NCBI GenBank assembly: GCA_965206675.1
Contig: CBDBKL010000008.1
Coordinates: forward strand, 496,001 to 560,000
Origin: CBDBKL01 sp965206675
GTDB lineage: Bacteria > Bdellovibrionota > Bdellovibrionia > Bdellovibrionales > JAKFYE01
DNA length: 64,000 nt
Direction of reading: 5' to 3'
Below, in pieces: positions 53,997 through 63,882 of this stretch (position 1 is its first letter; each line of letters starts with the position of its first letter). A program made the position numbers and the translations under genes. Under the pieces are notes generated by a model. The model made no database searches and was not told the origin of the DNA. It worked only from the letters and a program-made list of their open reading frames with translations.

Positions 53997-56303
53997 TTAA
54001 GAGAAACAGGAGAGATCATTCCCCTTATTCGAGTTCTGTGCTTTTTCAAATTGTCTTATTTGCTCTTCAGCTTCTTCTATTTGTGACTTGGACATCTTTT
54101 GTTCTAAGCGAGTTAACATCTCTTCAGGGCGTGACGGTTCTAAGAAAAGTTCATTCTCTGTGGGTATATCTTCTTGATCTTTAGTTAGGAATAACCACTG
54201 ATAAGCTTTGATATTATAATCAGGATCATTCAGACCCAGATTATAATATACAGCCCCGGCTTTATATTGAGCTACAACTGAACCCTCCTTTGCGTCTTGC
54301 TCATACCAGTAGGCACTTTGTTTATAGTCGGGTAATTCTCCCATGATGTACAGATCTCCTAGGGGTGTGTAGGCATGTACAAGTCCCTGTTCGGCCGCCT
54401 TTTTAGTCCAATGAATAGCCAGTTTAAGATCTTCAGGGACACCATCACCGTCGTGATACATAATTCCAAGATTAAATTGTGCCTCTGCCCAACCTTGTTC
54501 GGCGGCTAATTTTGTCCAATACGCCGCTTTTTCATAATTCTGATTTTGGTAATGCTTTATTCCAGCTCTATATTGTGCAACGGGTAGCTCCTGTTCGGCT
54601 GACAGTTCAAACCAATAGAGGGCTAGTTCGTCACTTTGAGCAATACCCTTTTCACTGTCATACATATTTCCAACGTTAAATTGCGCCACCGCTAAACCTT
54701 GCTTCGCTGCCAGTACAAACCAGCGAAAAGCTTCTTCGTAACTTTGAAGAATATCTTTGTTTCCCGAATGGTACATGGTTCCGAGATTAAATTGCGCTTC
54801 TGCTGAACCCTGCTTAGCTGCTAGCTCAAGCCAATAAAGAGCTTGTTTGTAATCCTGAGTAACTCCCCTTTCACCAAGGTTATACATAATTCCTAATTGG
54901 AGTTGAGCCTCTGGATTTCCTCCTTTGGCCGATTGCTCCAGCCAATAAATACCTTTCTTGTGATTTCGAGTAACACCGTCTCCCTCAAGGTAAATAATCC
55001 CAAGAAACAATTGAGATCTTAAAGAACCCTGTCTGGCAGCTTGTTCATACCAATAGAGGGCTTTTTTATAATCTTGTGTTACTATCTCGCCACGGTGATA
55101 GATGACTGCAAGATTGAATTGCGCCTGTTTCATTCCATTTTTCGCAGCCTGTTCATACCAATAGAGGGCTTGTTTATAACTTCGAGTAACACCCCGAGCA
55201 TGATAATATAGAAGCCCAAGTTGATATTGTGCCTCTGGTAAATCTTGTTTGGCCGCTTTCTCATACCAATGAAAAGCTCTCTGATAACTTTGTTCAACTC
55301 CAGCCCCCTTCTCATACAGAAGCCCAAGATTAAATTTGGCTGCTGCTAAACCTTGCTTCGCTGCCAGTTCAAACCAGCGGAAAGCTTCTTCATAATTTAA
55401 ACTTTGATAGTGTCGTATCCCCATTTTATATTGAGCTTCTGCCAATTCTGAGTTGGCGGCCTGTTCAAGGTAGTGGGTAGCCTGTTTTTGATCTTTGGGT
55501 ATATCGCCTAATCCGGTTTCATATATTTCTGAAAGATTGAATTGGGCCTTGGGAAAATTTTGTTGGGCAGCCTCTTCAATCCAGTGAAGAGCTTCTTTAT
55601 AATCTTGAGGAACACCATTTCCAGAAAGATACATTTTACCTAAAACATTTTGAAGTTCTGGATATCCTCGCTTGGCAAAAGCTTGGATACGTTCGACAAA
55701 TTCTTCTTTGGGAAAAGCGTCTCCTGCGGCATACATTTCTCCCAAAGCTTCTAGCCCGGATAAGTAATTCAGTTTGGCTATTTCTTCATACAGGGAGGCA
55801 GCTCTTGCATGATGTGGGTCAACGCCCTGTCCATAATAATACATTGTTGCCAGCATGAATTTGGCTTCTAAGAAACCTTGTTCCGCTGCCTTTTCATACC
55901 ACTGAAAGGCTTCTTTATAGCTTTGTGTGATGCCACCTTCACCGTCGTAGTATAGAGATCCAATGTTATATTGAGCTTCAGGTAAATTGTATTTGGCAGC
56001 CTCTAGGTACCAGTAAAGGGCTTGTTTATAATCTTGCTCGACCCCTAGTCCGTCCTCATATAGAGAGCCCAGAGCATTTTGAGATTTTATAAATCCTTGC
56101 TTTGCAGCCTTTTCATACCAAATGAAGGCCTGTTGGTAGGCTGAGGGAATACCCATTTTGCCAATTCGATAATATATATTTCCAATAATGTGTTGGATAA
56201 GGAGTGGAGTTTCCTGAATTGAAACTTTATGATCCTGAGGAGCCTCTTGAGCATGAAGAGAAAGGGAAAATAGTAAATAGAAAAGAAATGCTGTTAATTT
56301 CAT
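53997..56303 (-). CDS. Exported Sel1-repeat protein
   Basis: 768 residues from ATG 56303 (an upstream ATG at 56354 would put 17 basic residues before the signal). Signal sequence LTAFLFYLLFSLSLHA. I count 19 Sel1-like repeats (about 36 residues each, pattern LGxxYxxGxGVxxDYKxAxxWYExAAxQG) covering nearly the entire protein. Such solenoids bind partner proteins and are frequent in bacteria that interact with eukaryotic or bacterial cells. Unit sequences are similar but not identical, so recent recombination is possible. Confidence 0.9.
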   Translation of the reverse strand: MKLTAFLFYLLFSLSLHAQEAPQDHKVSIQETPLLIQHIIGNIYYRIGKMGIPSAYQQAFIWYEKAAKQGFIKSQNALGSLYEDGLGVEQDYKQALYWYLEAAKYNLPEAQYNIGSLYYDGEGGITQSYKEAFQWYEKAAEQGFLEAKFMLATMYYYGQGVDPHHARAASLYEEIAKLNYLSGLEALGEMYAAGDAFPKEEFVERIQAFAKRGYPELQNVLGKMYLSGNGVPQDYKEALHWIEEAAQQNFPKAQFNLSEIYETGLGDIPKDQKQATHYLEQAANSELAEAQYKMGIRHYQSLNYEEAFRWFELAAKQGLAAAKFNLGLLYEKGAGVEQSYQRAFHWYEKAAKQDLPEAQYQLGLLYYHARGVTRSYKQALYWYEQAAKNGMKQAQFNLAVIYHRGEIVTQDYKKALYWYEQAARQGSLRSQLFLGIIYLEGDGVTRNHKKGIYWLEQSAKGGNPEAQLQLGIMYNLGERGVTQDYKQALYWLELAAKQGSAEAQFNLGTMYHSGNKDILQSYEEAFRWFVLAAKQGLAVAQFNVGNMYDSEKGIAQSDELALYWFELSAEQELPVAQYRAGIKHYQNQNYEKAAYWTKLAAEQGWAEAQFNLGIMYHDGDGVPEDLKLAIHWTKKAAEQGLVHAYTPLGDLYIMGELPDYKQSAYWYEQDAKEGSVVAQYKAGAVYYNLGLNDPDYNIKAYQWLFLTKDQEDIPTENELFLEPSRPEEMLTRLEQKMSKSQIEEAEEQIRQFEKAQNSNKGNDLSCFS

Positions 56304-56867
56304 ATTATTTTTAATAAAGGTCTTTAAGGGCTGTTTCTTGTATCTTATTGACATGGATGCCGTGTTACTCCTTGTTACGCTTTATTCATCTTAATAGTGA
56401 GGGAGTAAAAAATAGCCTCATTTCTGGTTAGGGGTACAAACAAGTGTAATCTTTAAAGTACTACTATCATTAAAGTCTCTGTTTGTTTAAGATAGAGTTT
56501 CAAAAAGAAAATAAAAGGACATCAAGAATAAAAATATTTTCCAAAAAGAAGTAAAAACATGTAAGTTTTGCAATTGTAGTTTTTAAAGGATATATTTTTT
56601 TCCTTAGGAGTGAGAGCGATTTAGAGATGTAGGCTCATATAAATCAAATTTAGAGAGCTAGTTCTTTCTTTTATCATAATGATGCGCTTTATATAGTGAA
56701 TATATGAAAGGGTTTAAGTCTTATAGTAAAAACGTTATACTTGGATAGTCATCTAGAGGGCTGATGGGAGTTGGTTTTACATATAGGGCTGCCCTTGGTT
56801 TTTGGAAATTCTCTAGGGTAAGGTTTTTGAAACTTAATTTGCTTTTGGTAAGTGAGGAGGGGTGCTT
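56304..56867. other. Gene-free interval between the Sel1 gene and rmuC
   Basis: Over 500 bp, AT-rich. It contains no convincing ORF; the leftward ORF across 56721-57029 mostly overlaps rmuC and has no family features. Divergent promoters are expected here but none was clearly seen. Confidence 0.4.
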
Positions 56868-58298
56868 ATGGAAATGATTGTTATAGGTATTATTGTGGCT
56901 GTTGCTGCAGGTCTTGTTATAGGAAAAGTCGTTTTTGCTCCTCAAAGTACAAATGGAAAAAGTGAAAACAAAGAACTGAAGAAACAAAAAGATCAATTGC
57001 AAAATGAAAATATTGAATTGCGAGAACAAAGAAGCCGTTTGGAAACGGAAAAGGAGTCTTTACAGGAAAATCTTAAAAAAATAGAGGGTGAAAATAAAGA
57101 GTTGTGGGAACAAAAAAATCAACTGCAAAATGACAATGTTGAGTTAAGAGAACAAAGAAGCCACTTACAGACAGAAAATAAATCTTTAAAGAGCAGGGAG
57201 ACAGAAGTCAAAGAGAGTGTAAAGCTTTATGCGGAGGAACTATTAAAAACAACGGCTTCTGATTTTAAGAAAACTCAAGACCAAACAATGAAAGATATTG
57301 TCTCACCACTTCATCAACAATTAAAAGACTTTGAACAAAAAATTGAAAATCAAGAAGGGCAAAGAATAGCGCAGACCACAGATTTAAAAAAAGAACTGGA
57401 ACAAGTCATTAAGTTAAACGCGAAACTTTCTGATGATGCAGAGGGATTGACTAAGGCTCTTAAGGGAGATCAAAAAGCTCAGGGCAATTGGGGAGAGATG
57501 ATTCTAAGGAAAGTTTTGGAGTCTTCTGGGCTTAGAGAGGGGGAAGAATTTGTTGAACAATCCACACAAAAGGATGCCGAAGGTAATAAGCAACGGCCAG
57601 ATTTTTTGATTAATCTTCCAGATAAAAAGCATTTGATTATTGATTCCAAGGTTTCTCTTGTGGCCTATGATAAATTTGTTAACGCAGACAATGAACAAGG
57701 TCAGTCGAACTTCTTAAAAGAACATATTAACTCTGTGAAACGACATATTGAGGATCTTGCTAAGAAACACTATTATTCCAGTAACGATGTCAATTCCCCA
57801 GAATTTGTTTTTCTTTTTATGGGCGTGGAACCTGCGTTGATTATGGCCAGCAGGGAGGATAAAAATTTATTTTCATATGCTTGGGAGAAAAAGATTATAT
57901 TGGTTAGTCCGTCCCTTCTTTTATCTTCATTGAAATGTGCCGCCAGTGTTTGGAATCTTGAGAGGCAGAATAAAAATACTCAGACAATCGCAAAAGAAGC
58001 TGGCAAGCTTTACGATAAGTTTGTTGGTTTTTTAGATTCTCTTGAGGGGATAGGGAAAAATATTGATGAGGCAAAAGCGAGTTATGATAAAGCCAAGAAT
58101 CAGTTGGCAATAGGTAAGGGCAATTTAATTCGTAAGGTACAAACAATTAAAAAACTGGGTGCTCCAACAAAAAAAGAAATAAGTTCGGATTGGGATACAG
58201 AGGGTGTTTTAGATAAATCTTTAAATGAAGATGACAAAAAAGAACTCACAAAGAGTAATGGTGATGAAAAACTGCTGGAGGGTTCTTTAAATAATTAA
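56868..58298 (+). CDS. rmuC: DNA recombination protein RmuC
   Basis: 476 residues from ATG 56868, chosen because GAGGAGGGG lies 6 bp before it (a GTG at 56862 is possible). N-terminal membrane segment (IVIGIIVAVAAGLVIG), long coiled coil (residues 25-180, with repeated LREQRSxLxTE), then the RmuC core with a PD-(D/E)XK-like nuclease fold (GNWGEMILRKVLESSGL, RPDFLINLPDKKHLIIDSKVS in parts, YAWEKKIILVSPSLLL). It limits DNA inversions and affects recombination in E. coli; the biochemical activity is unsettled. Confidence 0.93.
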   Translation: MEMIVIGIIVAVAAGLVIGKVVFAPQSTNGKSENKELKKQKDQLQNENIELREQRSRLETEKESLQENLKKIEGENKELWEQKNQLQNDNVELREQRSHLQTENKSLKSRETEVKESVKLYAEELLKTTASDFKKTQDQTMKDIVSPLHQQLKDFEQKIENQEGQRIAQTTDLKKELEQVIKLNAKLSDDAEGLTKALKGDQKAQGNWGEMILRKVLESSGLREGEEFVEQSTQKDAEGNKQRPDFLINLPDKKHLIIDSKVSLVAYDKFVNADNEQGQSNFLKEHINSVKRHIEDLAKKHYYSSNDVNSPEFVFLFMGVEPALIMASREDKNLFSYAWEKKIILVSPSLLLSSLKCAASVWNLERQNKNTQTIAKEAGKLYDKFVGFLDSLEGIGKNIDEAKASYDKAKNQLAIGKGNLIRKVQTIKKLGAPTKKEISSDWDTEGVLDKSLNEDDKKELTKSNGDEKLLEGSLNN

Positions 58299-58324
58299 AA
58301 AGTATTGAATGAATTTTTTAAAAA

Positions 58325-59290
58325 CTAATCATAACATCCACCTATTTTTAGTTTGGTATTTCCTTGAGTTGACTGATTAGATGCTGATCTCGTCGCCCGT
58401 ATCAATTCTTTAAGTACTGACGAATGCACTTCACTTCTTTGTGTTTCAAGAATATCTACAGGGGTCTTTCCAGCTTTGTTTTTAATAGTTGGGTCGGCCC
58501 CTTTTCTAATAAGGTAAGATATTGGAATTCCTCTACCTTGAAATACTGCTATTAAACTACTTCCACTGAATATATTAGGATTATTTGCCGCAAAATGTAA
58601 AAAAGTGTTTCCTCTAGAATCTTTCATCGTATTGACATCAGAACCAAGGATATCAATAAAAGAGTATAAATTAGTTCTTGCCCCTCTCTCTAAAGCTCTA
58701 AATAAATTGTCAACTTGCACTGGTTCCAGAATCTTACCTTGACGTAATTGTTCAATATTTGCATCAAGAAGCCCTTGGAAATAACTAGAAGGCTCTCCTC
58801 TTGTAGCCTTTACCAGTTCTCCAAAAATCCATGCTGGTATGTTTTCTCTGTTTGAATCAGCAATATCCAAAACTGTTTCCCCGAGATTATTTTTAAGAGT
58901 GGGATTAGATTTTTCAATTAAATATGAAAGAAGAAATCCGTCAAATATCCTCTTACCCGTTGGTGCGATTCCTCTCTGCGATACGGCCCAATGGAGAAGA
59001 TTATTTCCATTGGAATCTTTAATCGTCGTATTTCTTGAAAAAGTGACATGATCAACAAGATCGTAAAAACTGTACGAAGTGGTGGGTTTTGCTCCGTTCT
59101 CTAAAGCTCTAAACAAGTTATCAACTTCCTTTGGTTCTAAATCTTTGCCAGAAGCTACTTCCCTCATAATTTTATCAAATTCCCTTTGAGCGTAGTGGCG
59201 CAGCTCATTAATCTCAAGAGCTTCTTGACTATAAAGTGGAAAAGAAAAACAAAGGGCGATAGTCAGACTTACATAAAAGAAAATATTCAT
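58325..59290 (-). CDS. Exported ankyrin protein with internal duplication
   Basis: 321 residues from ATG 59290 (signal IFFYVSLTIALCFSFPLYSQ). The protein consists of two related halves: each begins LEP(K/V)(E/Q)VDNLFRALE(N/R)GA and continues through KDS(N/R)GN(N/T)(L/F)LH(W/F)A to a final PT(L/I)KN(N/K)xGxTxxDI ankyrin unit, about 135 residues per half. This shows duplication of a whole block, not only single repeats. Function unknown; exported ankyrins bind other proteins. Confidence 0.8.
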   Translation of the reverse strand: MNIFFYVSLTIALCFSFPLYSQEALEINELRHYAQREFDKIMREVASGKDLEPKEVDNLFRALENGAKPTTSYSFYDLVDHVTFSRNTTIKDSNGNNLLHWAVSQRGIAPTGKRIFDGFLLSYLIEKSNPTLKNNLGETVLDIADSNRENIPAWIFGELVKATRGEPSSYFQGLLDANIEQLRQGKILEPVQVDNLFRALERGARTNLYSFIDILGSDVNTMKDSRGNTFLHFAANNPNIFSGSSLIAVFQGRGIPISYLIRKGADPTIKNKAGKTPVDILETQRSEVHSSVLKELIRATRSASNQSTQGNTKLKIGGCYD

Positions 59291-59586
59291 TTTATATGAT
59301 GTCATAATTCCTAACCTCTTTTAACTTGTGTAACGCTATATATTTTTTAATAAAAATTAATATAATCTTGATTCAAAGCAATTCTAAGACCAAATGTTAT
59401 GTGGTATATCCCTGCTCTTTGTTTTCTAAGTAAAATTGGCTATTTAAATTAATTCTTAAATAACTTTTTAATTCTTTGTAAAGATCTTTTTTCTGACAAA
59501 AAGGGTCATTAGTGTTTTAAAAGGGTCACTCATGAGTATCTTTAAATTCTAAAAATCTCCCAGATTCTTTGCTTTTCAAATTTTTG

Positions 59587-61350
59587 TTATTCACATTCAG
59601 GTGTTGTTGGAGTCGAAGAAAGCGTTGTAGTTGTTGTCATGGTGGGGGGTAAAAGCGTTGTTGTTGTGGTTGTTGTTGTAGGATAGGCAGCATCAATAGC
59701 CTCAGCCAGTGATCTTATATCTAAAATTTTTCCGTCTCTAAAATAAGAGGATAGTTCTGATTTTGTTCTGGCTCCAGTTTTTAAAAGTTCTTCAATTTTT
59801 TCTGGAGAGGGGTCACTCCCGGTTCTTTCTCGGATTAATCCGTAGGCTAATCCTGCTGCCCCGGCAACGATTGGGGTGGACATAGATGTTCCCAACTTTT
59901 TACCATATTGATCTTCAGGAAGTGCCCCTACAATCCCGCCATCTTGATTCCCATCACAACCGGGGGCTGCTATCTCTACATAGACAGAGCTATGATTTGA
60001 GAAATGACATTTCTCACTAGTTGTCGCATTAATTGCGCCGACTGTTATAGCACCCTTAAATAGGGCTCCCAGAGATCCAGGTTCTTTTACTGTTAGTGGT
60101 GTTAACTCTTCATTGTCATTACCGGCTGCAGTTACAATGACTGTGCTGCTACTAATGGATGCCGATATGGTATGGGCAAGAATAAAATCAGTGTATCCCT
60201 GAAGAATAGATTTTCCTCCTACACTCAGGTTGATAATATGAGCTCCCTTGTTGACAGCATAGATTATAGCTTCTGCAAGAAGGGAATTGCTTGTTGTACA
60301 CTCATCATCATCATCTTCTTCAAAAACATTTAAGGGCATAATTTTAGCTTTGTTTCCCATGACACCGGCAATACCGAGATTATTATTAAAAGGGGCTGCT
60401 ACTAAAGAGGCCACATGTGTTCCGTGCCCCGTTGCACACACCCCTTCAGAGACGGGGCGAGGGTCTGCAGATTCTTTTGCGAAATTCCAACCGTACACAT
60501 CGTCTATGTATTGATTGTTATCATCATCCTCTTTGTTATCTGCGGTTTCTCCTGTGTTTTGCCAACGAGCCGCTTGTAAATCTTCGTGATCAATATCAAC
60601 CCCATCGTCGATAATAGCAATTACGATATCATTTTTAATTCCATTTTCAGAATGATAAAAAATATCCCATGCCAATGAAGCGCGAATATTTGAAAGATAG
60701 CTTTGTTCACTAAACCTGGGATCATTGGGTGTGGAAAGAATAGATCGATGTGGATTATGAGATGAGCGACTAGATCGCCTTTTTAAATCTCTTGTGGATT
60801 GGGATTGATAAGTGTGATGTTCCGAAACACCTTCAATACAGGAATCAGCTTCTACTTCTCTTTCAAATTCTGCCAGATTCATGGGTTCACTCAATGTCAC
60901 AGTAAAGAAGCGAAGGGGTATGAGATTTTCTGCTACGGGACGAATATCAAATCCCATAGAGTTAGATAGACCCTCCCCATTGGCGGCAGAGGCGCAATTA
61001 ACATCTATGGCAAAAACTAAACTGCGTCCTTCTGGAATTTGCTCATACGTTGATTGAACATGTTGATATTGTGTTGTTCGGTGGAGCGAAGAGTGAGAGC
61101 TATCGGAATACTCTGTGGTTTCTGCAATTAATACTTTTCCCTCTTCAAAGGGAGAACTTGCATTGGATTGTTCAGATGTGTTCTGTGAAGTTTTTGTAAC
61201 CGTTTGTTTTTGAATTGTGTGTTTGGATTTACAGGTTGTAGAGGGCAGCGATTTCTTAGATTCTTCTTTGTTGCAGCCAAAAATAAAAAACAAGAGAAAA
61301 GCTGCGAACTTGGCTTTAAGTGCTCTATTTATCACGGTTTTTTTTGTCAT
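59587..61350 (-). CDS. Subtilisin-like serine protease (S8), lipoprotein
   Basis: 587 residues. Lipobox FIFGC (C26), so it is probably lipid-anchored. A propeptide-like region (about 90-215) precedes the S8 domain with catalytic Asp in AIIDDGVDIDHEDL (near 247), His in GHGTHVASLVAAP (near 312), oxyanion Asn in TAAGNDNEE and Ser in GTSMSTPIVAG (near 489). The C-terminus is a Thr/Pro-rich tail (TTTTTTTT) ending in Cys. The protease is probably exported for protein breakdown, possibly of prey or host. All catalytic residues are present. Confidence 0.92.
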   Translation of the reverse strand: MTKKTVINRALKAKFAAFLLFFIFGCNKEESKKSLPSTTCKSKHTIQKQTVTKTSQNTSEQSNASSPFEEGKVLIAETTEYSDSSHSSLHRTTQYQHVQSTYEQIPEGRSLVFAIDVNCASAANGEGLSNSMGFDIRPVAENLIPLRFFTVTLSEPMNLAEFEREVEADSCIEGVSEHHTYQSQSTRDLKRRSSRSSHNPHRSILSTPNDPRFSEQSYLSNIRASLAWDIFYHSENGIKNDIVIAIIDDGVDIDHEDLQAARWQNTGETADNKEDDDNNQYIDDVYGWNFAKESADPRPVSEGVCATGHGTHVASLVAAPFNNNLGIAGVMGNKAKIMPLNVFEEDDDDECTTSNSLLAEAIIYAVNKGAHIINLSVGGKSILQGYTDFILAHTISASISSSTVIVTAAGNDNEELTPLTVKEPGSLGALFKGAITVGAINATTSEKCHFSNHSSVYVEIAAPGCDGNQDGGIVGALPEDQYGKKLGTSMSTPIVAGAAGLAYGLIRERTGSDPSPEKIEELLKTGARTKSELSSYFRDGKILDIRSLAEAIDAAYPTTTTTTTTLLPPTMTTTTTLSSTPTTPECE

Positions 61351-61458
61351 TTATCAAAGTATCGGGTCGTAATTTGAGGAACTTAACCAAAGTCTAGGAG
61401 AAATATGGTAATCGCTCAGGTTGTCTATAAACTGACTCTATTTGAGAATAATTGACTC

Positions 61459-62367
61459 TTAGAGGTAAACCAAAAGAGCTGCTGTTACTCCTAAACTATT
61501 TCGTTTTTCGTTTTCATTAGATGTGAGTTCTTGTCCATTTACACTCTTACTAATATTCAGGGTATGGTTGTAAGAGATTCCTATGTTTATAGCTGTTCTT
61601 CTTGTTATAAAATATTTGCCCCCTATGCCTCCAAAAACAGAAAGTAAACTGACATCTGGCGTGATTTGAACAGTGTTGTTTTGTTGCTCTTTTTTATAAG
61701 CCCCTCCCACTCGAATATAAGGGACAAGTGGAGCTTTTTTTCGTCTCTTTAAGAGGTTTATGAAATTGTAATTTAACCCAATGCCCCCACCATAAGTAGT
61801 AGTACCAGGAAGCTTCATTTCGTTACGATCTCCAGATATTGTCTCATAACTTATGAAATAAAAGGGTTCAAAATGACCGAAGAGAAGAGAATGGTTTGCC
61901 TGAATTTGGATTTCATTGCTGTTCAATTTATCTTCGGGGCCATTTACTCCTTCAACAACTCCATTCTGTATACCTGATATTTTCCTCTGATCTCTTTCAA
62001 AGCCAAGTTGTAGTTCCAGTCCGTGATAGACACCTCTTCGTTTTTTAGCCTGAGGGCGTCTTCCCCTAGCTCTTAAACTCTTTCGAGAATTCATGTTGCT
62101 GGCGATTTGTCCTTCGTAGGCTGAGACCTTATTTCCCTTCCCTATTCTAAAGGAACAATTTTTTGTAGAGACAAGAACTTTGTTATTTTGTTTCTTAATG
62201 ACTTCTGCTTTGCAAATATCTCCATTGGTATTAGAGACAAAAAGTTTTTCCTCAAGATGAATGTTGTCACCTTTAACAGAGGCCACGCCTCGATTTTCAT
62301 TGATTTCTGTGATTTCAAATCCGAAAACTTGCAAAGAAGCAAAAATTAAAGAGATGATGAAATTCAT
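61459..62367 (-). CDS. Outer-membrane beta-barrel-like protein
   Basis: 302 residues, short signal sequence (FIISLIFASLQVFG). The N-terminal ~100 residues form a small beta domain with two Cys (ICKAEVI, NCSF), probably periplasmic. The C-terminal ~190 residues alternate in the way of transmembrane strands (LELQLGFER, IQIQANHSLLFGHFEPFYFISYET) and end in AALLVYL. Barrel type by pattern; no specific family recognised. Confidence 0.6.
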   Translation of the reverse strand: MNFIISLIFASLQVFGFEITEINENRGVASVKGDNIHLEEKLFVSNTNGDICKAEVIKKQNNKVLVSTKNCSFRIGKGNKVSAYEGQIASNMNSRKSLRARGRRPQAKKRRGVYHGLELQLGFERDQRKISGIQNGVVEGVNGPEDKLNSNEIQIQANHSLLFGHFEPFYFISYETISGDRNEMKLPGTTTYGGGIGLNYNFINLLKRRKKAPLVPYIRVGGAYKKEQQNNTVQITPDVSLLSVFGGIGGKYFITRRTAINIGISYNHTLNISKSVNGQELTSNENEKRNSLGVTAALLVYL

Positions 62368-62630
62368 TAAACCCCCTGGTGGTTTTTATTACTGTGGTTA
62401 TACGCCACTTTACTTTATCATTAGTTTCAGCTATAGGTGTTTATTTTGAATTTCTATCTTTGGAATATAGACTAATGTCATAAATCTTAAATGATTTAAT
62501 TAATGAGCACATTTTGAGGTAGGGTATATTGACCCGTACCTATGTCTATGAAATATGATATGAGTCGATTCAGCCTGTTGAGGGGAAACTGAAAAAAAGG
62601 GAGAGCCCCCCTGAGAAAATTGCAAAAGAT

Positions 62631-63833
62631 TTATATTCCGTAGCACCCTGATTGCGGTAATTTTGTTTCAGGCTGTAAAATCCGATTAAGCCCTCGAACC
62701 CCTTTTCCTCTTAAAGACTGCAAACTTTCTAAAATTAAAGCTCTTACGCTATTTATAGGTTCTATAAAACTAATATGATTGGCTTGTTTTAAATTAACGG
62801 CTTTAAGAACACCTATTACTTCACCTTCAGTATTAAAAGCAGCCCCACCACTGCTACCTGCGTTTGCATAAGCTGTGACCTGAATTTCTCCCCAGCTAAG
62901 AGAACCTTGGTTAAAACCTTCTGTATAAATAGGTGGGGGGTGATTTATCCAACTTTCTATAGATTCTTGGGGATAGGTTAAAGTGAAGACCTTATCTCCT
63001 TTAACGGTACTAGAGTTAATCGGTTCTAATGGCAAAGGTTTATGATCATTTCTTGCGGTTTTTATAAGTACTATATCATTTTTAGAATCAAATGCTACAA
63101 CTTTTCCCGTATCTTTAGGGGTTTCTGGTGCAAAGATACTTACATCAAACGCTTCGTTTCTTATCACATCTACAACGACATGAAGATTTGTCACAAATAG
63201 ATTTTCTGTTATAAAAAAACCACTGCCTGTCTTTCCTACGCTCATCGTTCCTCTGCTTCTCGATCCTCTAGCAAGAACGATAGCCGTGGATTTATTTAAT
63301 TGGGGAAATTTGTTTTTTTGTTCTCCTCTATTCGGATTTGAAGTATTGAGCAAAATTTTTATTTCAACGTCTTTTGTTTTTTCATTTTCCATCCTTTCGT
63401 TTTTTGGATTTGAAGTATTGAGCAAAATTTCTGTTTCAACGTATCCTAATTCCTGTAAGAGATCTAAAACATCATTTTTATTTCTTGTTGAAGCAGTCCG
63501 AGCAAGCGACATTCCATGTATATTTTTTGTATTATGGTCATATCCTAATTCATGTAAAACCGTTATAACTTCGATATAATTTTCAGTTCCTAAACCCTTT
63601 ACTCCAAGTGTGCTTCCAGTAATTAACAAATCAGATGCTCCAACTTTTTTATATAATTCTTTGATTCTTGGAATATCCCCAGCCCATAAAGCATTTCTTA
63701 GTTGTTCTATTTCCGACAAAGCTGTAGCTGGGGTTCTTTGAGCTACAGTTTTTTCAGGGTTTGTGGCGCAAGAGATAAATATCATACAAAAAATTACTGC
63801 TATTAATGGTTTGATATTCTTCCCGACCAACAA
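62631..63833 (-). CDS. Ankyrin-like / trypsin-like serine protease lipoprotein
   Basis: 400 residues; TTG start (63833), no strong ribosome-binding site. Lipobox FISC. The N-terminal ~100 residues look ankyrin-like (GDIPRIKELYKKVGASDLL, NKNDVLDLLQELGY), followed by two copies of a 24-residue unit containing ILLNTSNP. The C-terminal half is a trypsin-like (HtrA-type) domain with His in TNLHVVVDV (near 217), Asp in DSKNDIVLIK (near 252) and Ser in NAGSSGGAAF (near 328). No PDZ domain. It may cleave prey, host or envelope proteins. The ankyrin assignment is weaker than the protease assignment. Confidence 0.8.
   Translation of the reverse strand: MLVGKNIKPLIAVIFCMIFISCATNPEKTVAQRTPATALSEIEQLRNALWAGDIPRIKELYKKVGASDLLITGSTLGVKGLGTENYIEVITVLHELGYDHNTKNIHGMSLARTASTRNKNDVLDLLQELGYVETEILLNTSNPKNERMENEKTKDVEIKILLNTSNPNRGEQKNKFPQLNKSTAIVLARGSRSRGTMSVGKTGSGFFITENLFVTNLHVVVDVIRNEAFDVSIFAPETPKDTGKVVAFDSKNDIVLIKTARNDHKPLPLEPINSSTVKGDKVFTLTYPQESIESWINHPPPIYTEGFNQGSLSWGEIQVTAYANAGSSGGAAFNTEGEVIGVLKAVNLKQANHISFIEPINSVRALILESLQSLRGKGVRGLNRILQPETKLPQSGCYGI
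63334..63477 (-). repeat. In-frame 72-bp tandem duplication in the protease gene
   Basis: GGATTTGAAGTATTGAGCAA occurs at 63334 and again at 63406, giving two copies of a 24-residue unit containing ILLNTSNP. It lies in the linker between the ankyrin-like and protease parts. Copies differ at a few positions. Confidence 0.75.
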
Positions 63834-63845
63834 ATAGTGTTCGGT

Positions 63846-63882
63846 TCCGATAAGCCCCCCTTATCTTGACTATCGGATTTTT
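63846..63882. repeat. Nested inverted repeat near the right edge
   Basis: TCCGATA (63846-63852) pairs with TATCGGA (63871-63877), with an inner GATAAG / CTTATC stem and a following T-run on the plus strand. It could be a plus-strand terminator or a leader structure of the leftward protease gene. No gene is visible from here to 64000. Confidence 0.4.

Noticed and set aside
54000..56200. Regular repeats in the Sel1 gene as a DNA repeat array
   Set aside because: Explained by the 36-residue Sel1 protein repeats; DNA copies are divergent.
56721..57029. Leftward 102-codon ORF at the start of rmuC
   Set aside because: Mostly antisense to the rmuC coiled coil; no start signal or family.
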